Below, piece after piece: positions 5,602 to 5,689 of a DNA stretch of 5,689 bases. The first letter of the stretch is position 1; each line of letters opens with the position of its first letter. A program made the translations under genes and the position numbers. This DNA comes from Candidatus Fermentithermobacillaceae bacterium (lineage in GTDB: Bacteria; Bacillota; Sulfobacillia; Fermentithermobacillales; Fermentithermobacillaceae): assembly GCA_012842105.1 (NCBI GenBank), contig DUTL01000067.1:1-5689 (forward strand). Direction: 5' to 3'. The notes beneath the pieces are model-generated. The model did not search any database and was not told the origin of the DNA. It worked only from the letters and a program-made list of their open reading frames with translations.

Positions 5602-5689
5602 ATGGCTGTATTTTCTGAAATTGTCGTAAAGAATAACACAAGGTTATTAAAGGCGCGAACCCTTCCGTCGCCAGGAAAGGTGCTGGTGA
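5602..5689 (+). CDS. Unrecognised protein, N-terminal 29 codons (cut by window edge)
   Basis: ATG 5602 follows the GlmL-like stop by one base and is preceded by GGAGG (5586-5590) and GGGAGTG (5588-5594 region) at suitable spacing, so a real gene very likely begins here. It runs 29 codons in frame to the edge. The visible protein is short and basic (K10, R14, K17, R20, K26), with no signal peptide or membrane segment. It ends in LPSPGKVLV (21-29), which resembles the first strands of lipoyl/biotinyl-type barrel-sandwich domains that continue as GD.V....V.A. That resemblance rests on nine residues and is only a hint. The one-base gap suggests co-translation with the GlmL-like protein and a shared function. 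I cannot name the family. Confidence 0.7.
   Translation, partial: MAVFSEIVVKNNTRLLKARTLPSPGKVLV

Overview
The window looks like a piece of a bacterial chromosome with moderate GC and tightly packed genes. Strong purine-rich ribosome binding sites (GGAGGT, AGGAG, GGAGGTG), GTG starts, a short SpeD of the bacterial/Thermotoga type and a GlmL/MutL-family ATPase together suggest a Clostridia-like or otherwise deep-branching Bacillota. That assignment is an inference from gene families and signals, not from a marker gene.

Layout. Positions 1-158 hold the start of a minus-strand gene for S-adenosylmethionine decarboxylase (speD), cut by the window edge. It has a near-consensus sigma-70 promoter at 222-250 and a possible hairpin over its ribosome binding site. 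Positions 159-412 are a divergent intergenic region with AGTAT repeats on the side of the plus-strand genes. From 413 to the end, five plus-strand genes run with overlaps or almost no gaps: an FtsX/MacB-type permease (413-1876), a LolD/MacB-type ATPase (1869-2579), a second FtsX/MacB-type permease (2563-3780), a GlmL/MutL-family actin-fold ATPase (3798-5600), and the first 29 codons of another gene (5602 onward).

How they may work together. The ATPase between two different permeases is the arrangement expected of a heterodimeric type VII (MacB/LolCDE-like, mechanotransmission) ABC system, with each permease carrying one large extracytoplasmic domain between TM1 and TM2. Such systems push on or extract substrates outside the membrane (lipoproteins, peptides, antibiotics) rather than transporting solutes across it. 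The unusual part is the fusion of this transporter operon to a GlmL-like ATPase. That family is known from coenzyme B12-dependent glutamate mutase and D-ornithine aminomutase loci, where a reactivation or assembly role is presumed, but no mutase subunit is visible here. This GlmL also has about 110 extra C-terminal residues, and the next gene begins with what may be a lipoyl/biotinyl-like beta-sandwich. The transporter-plus-GlmL-plus-downstream-protein unit is the best candidate in this window for an undescribed system. I see no rRNA, tRNA, CRISPR array, insertion sequence or clear terminator.
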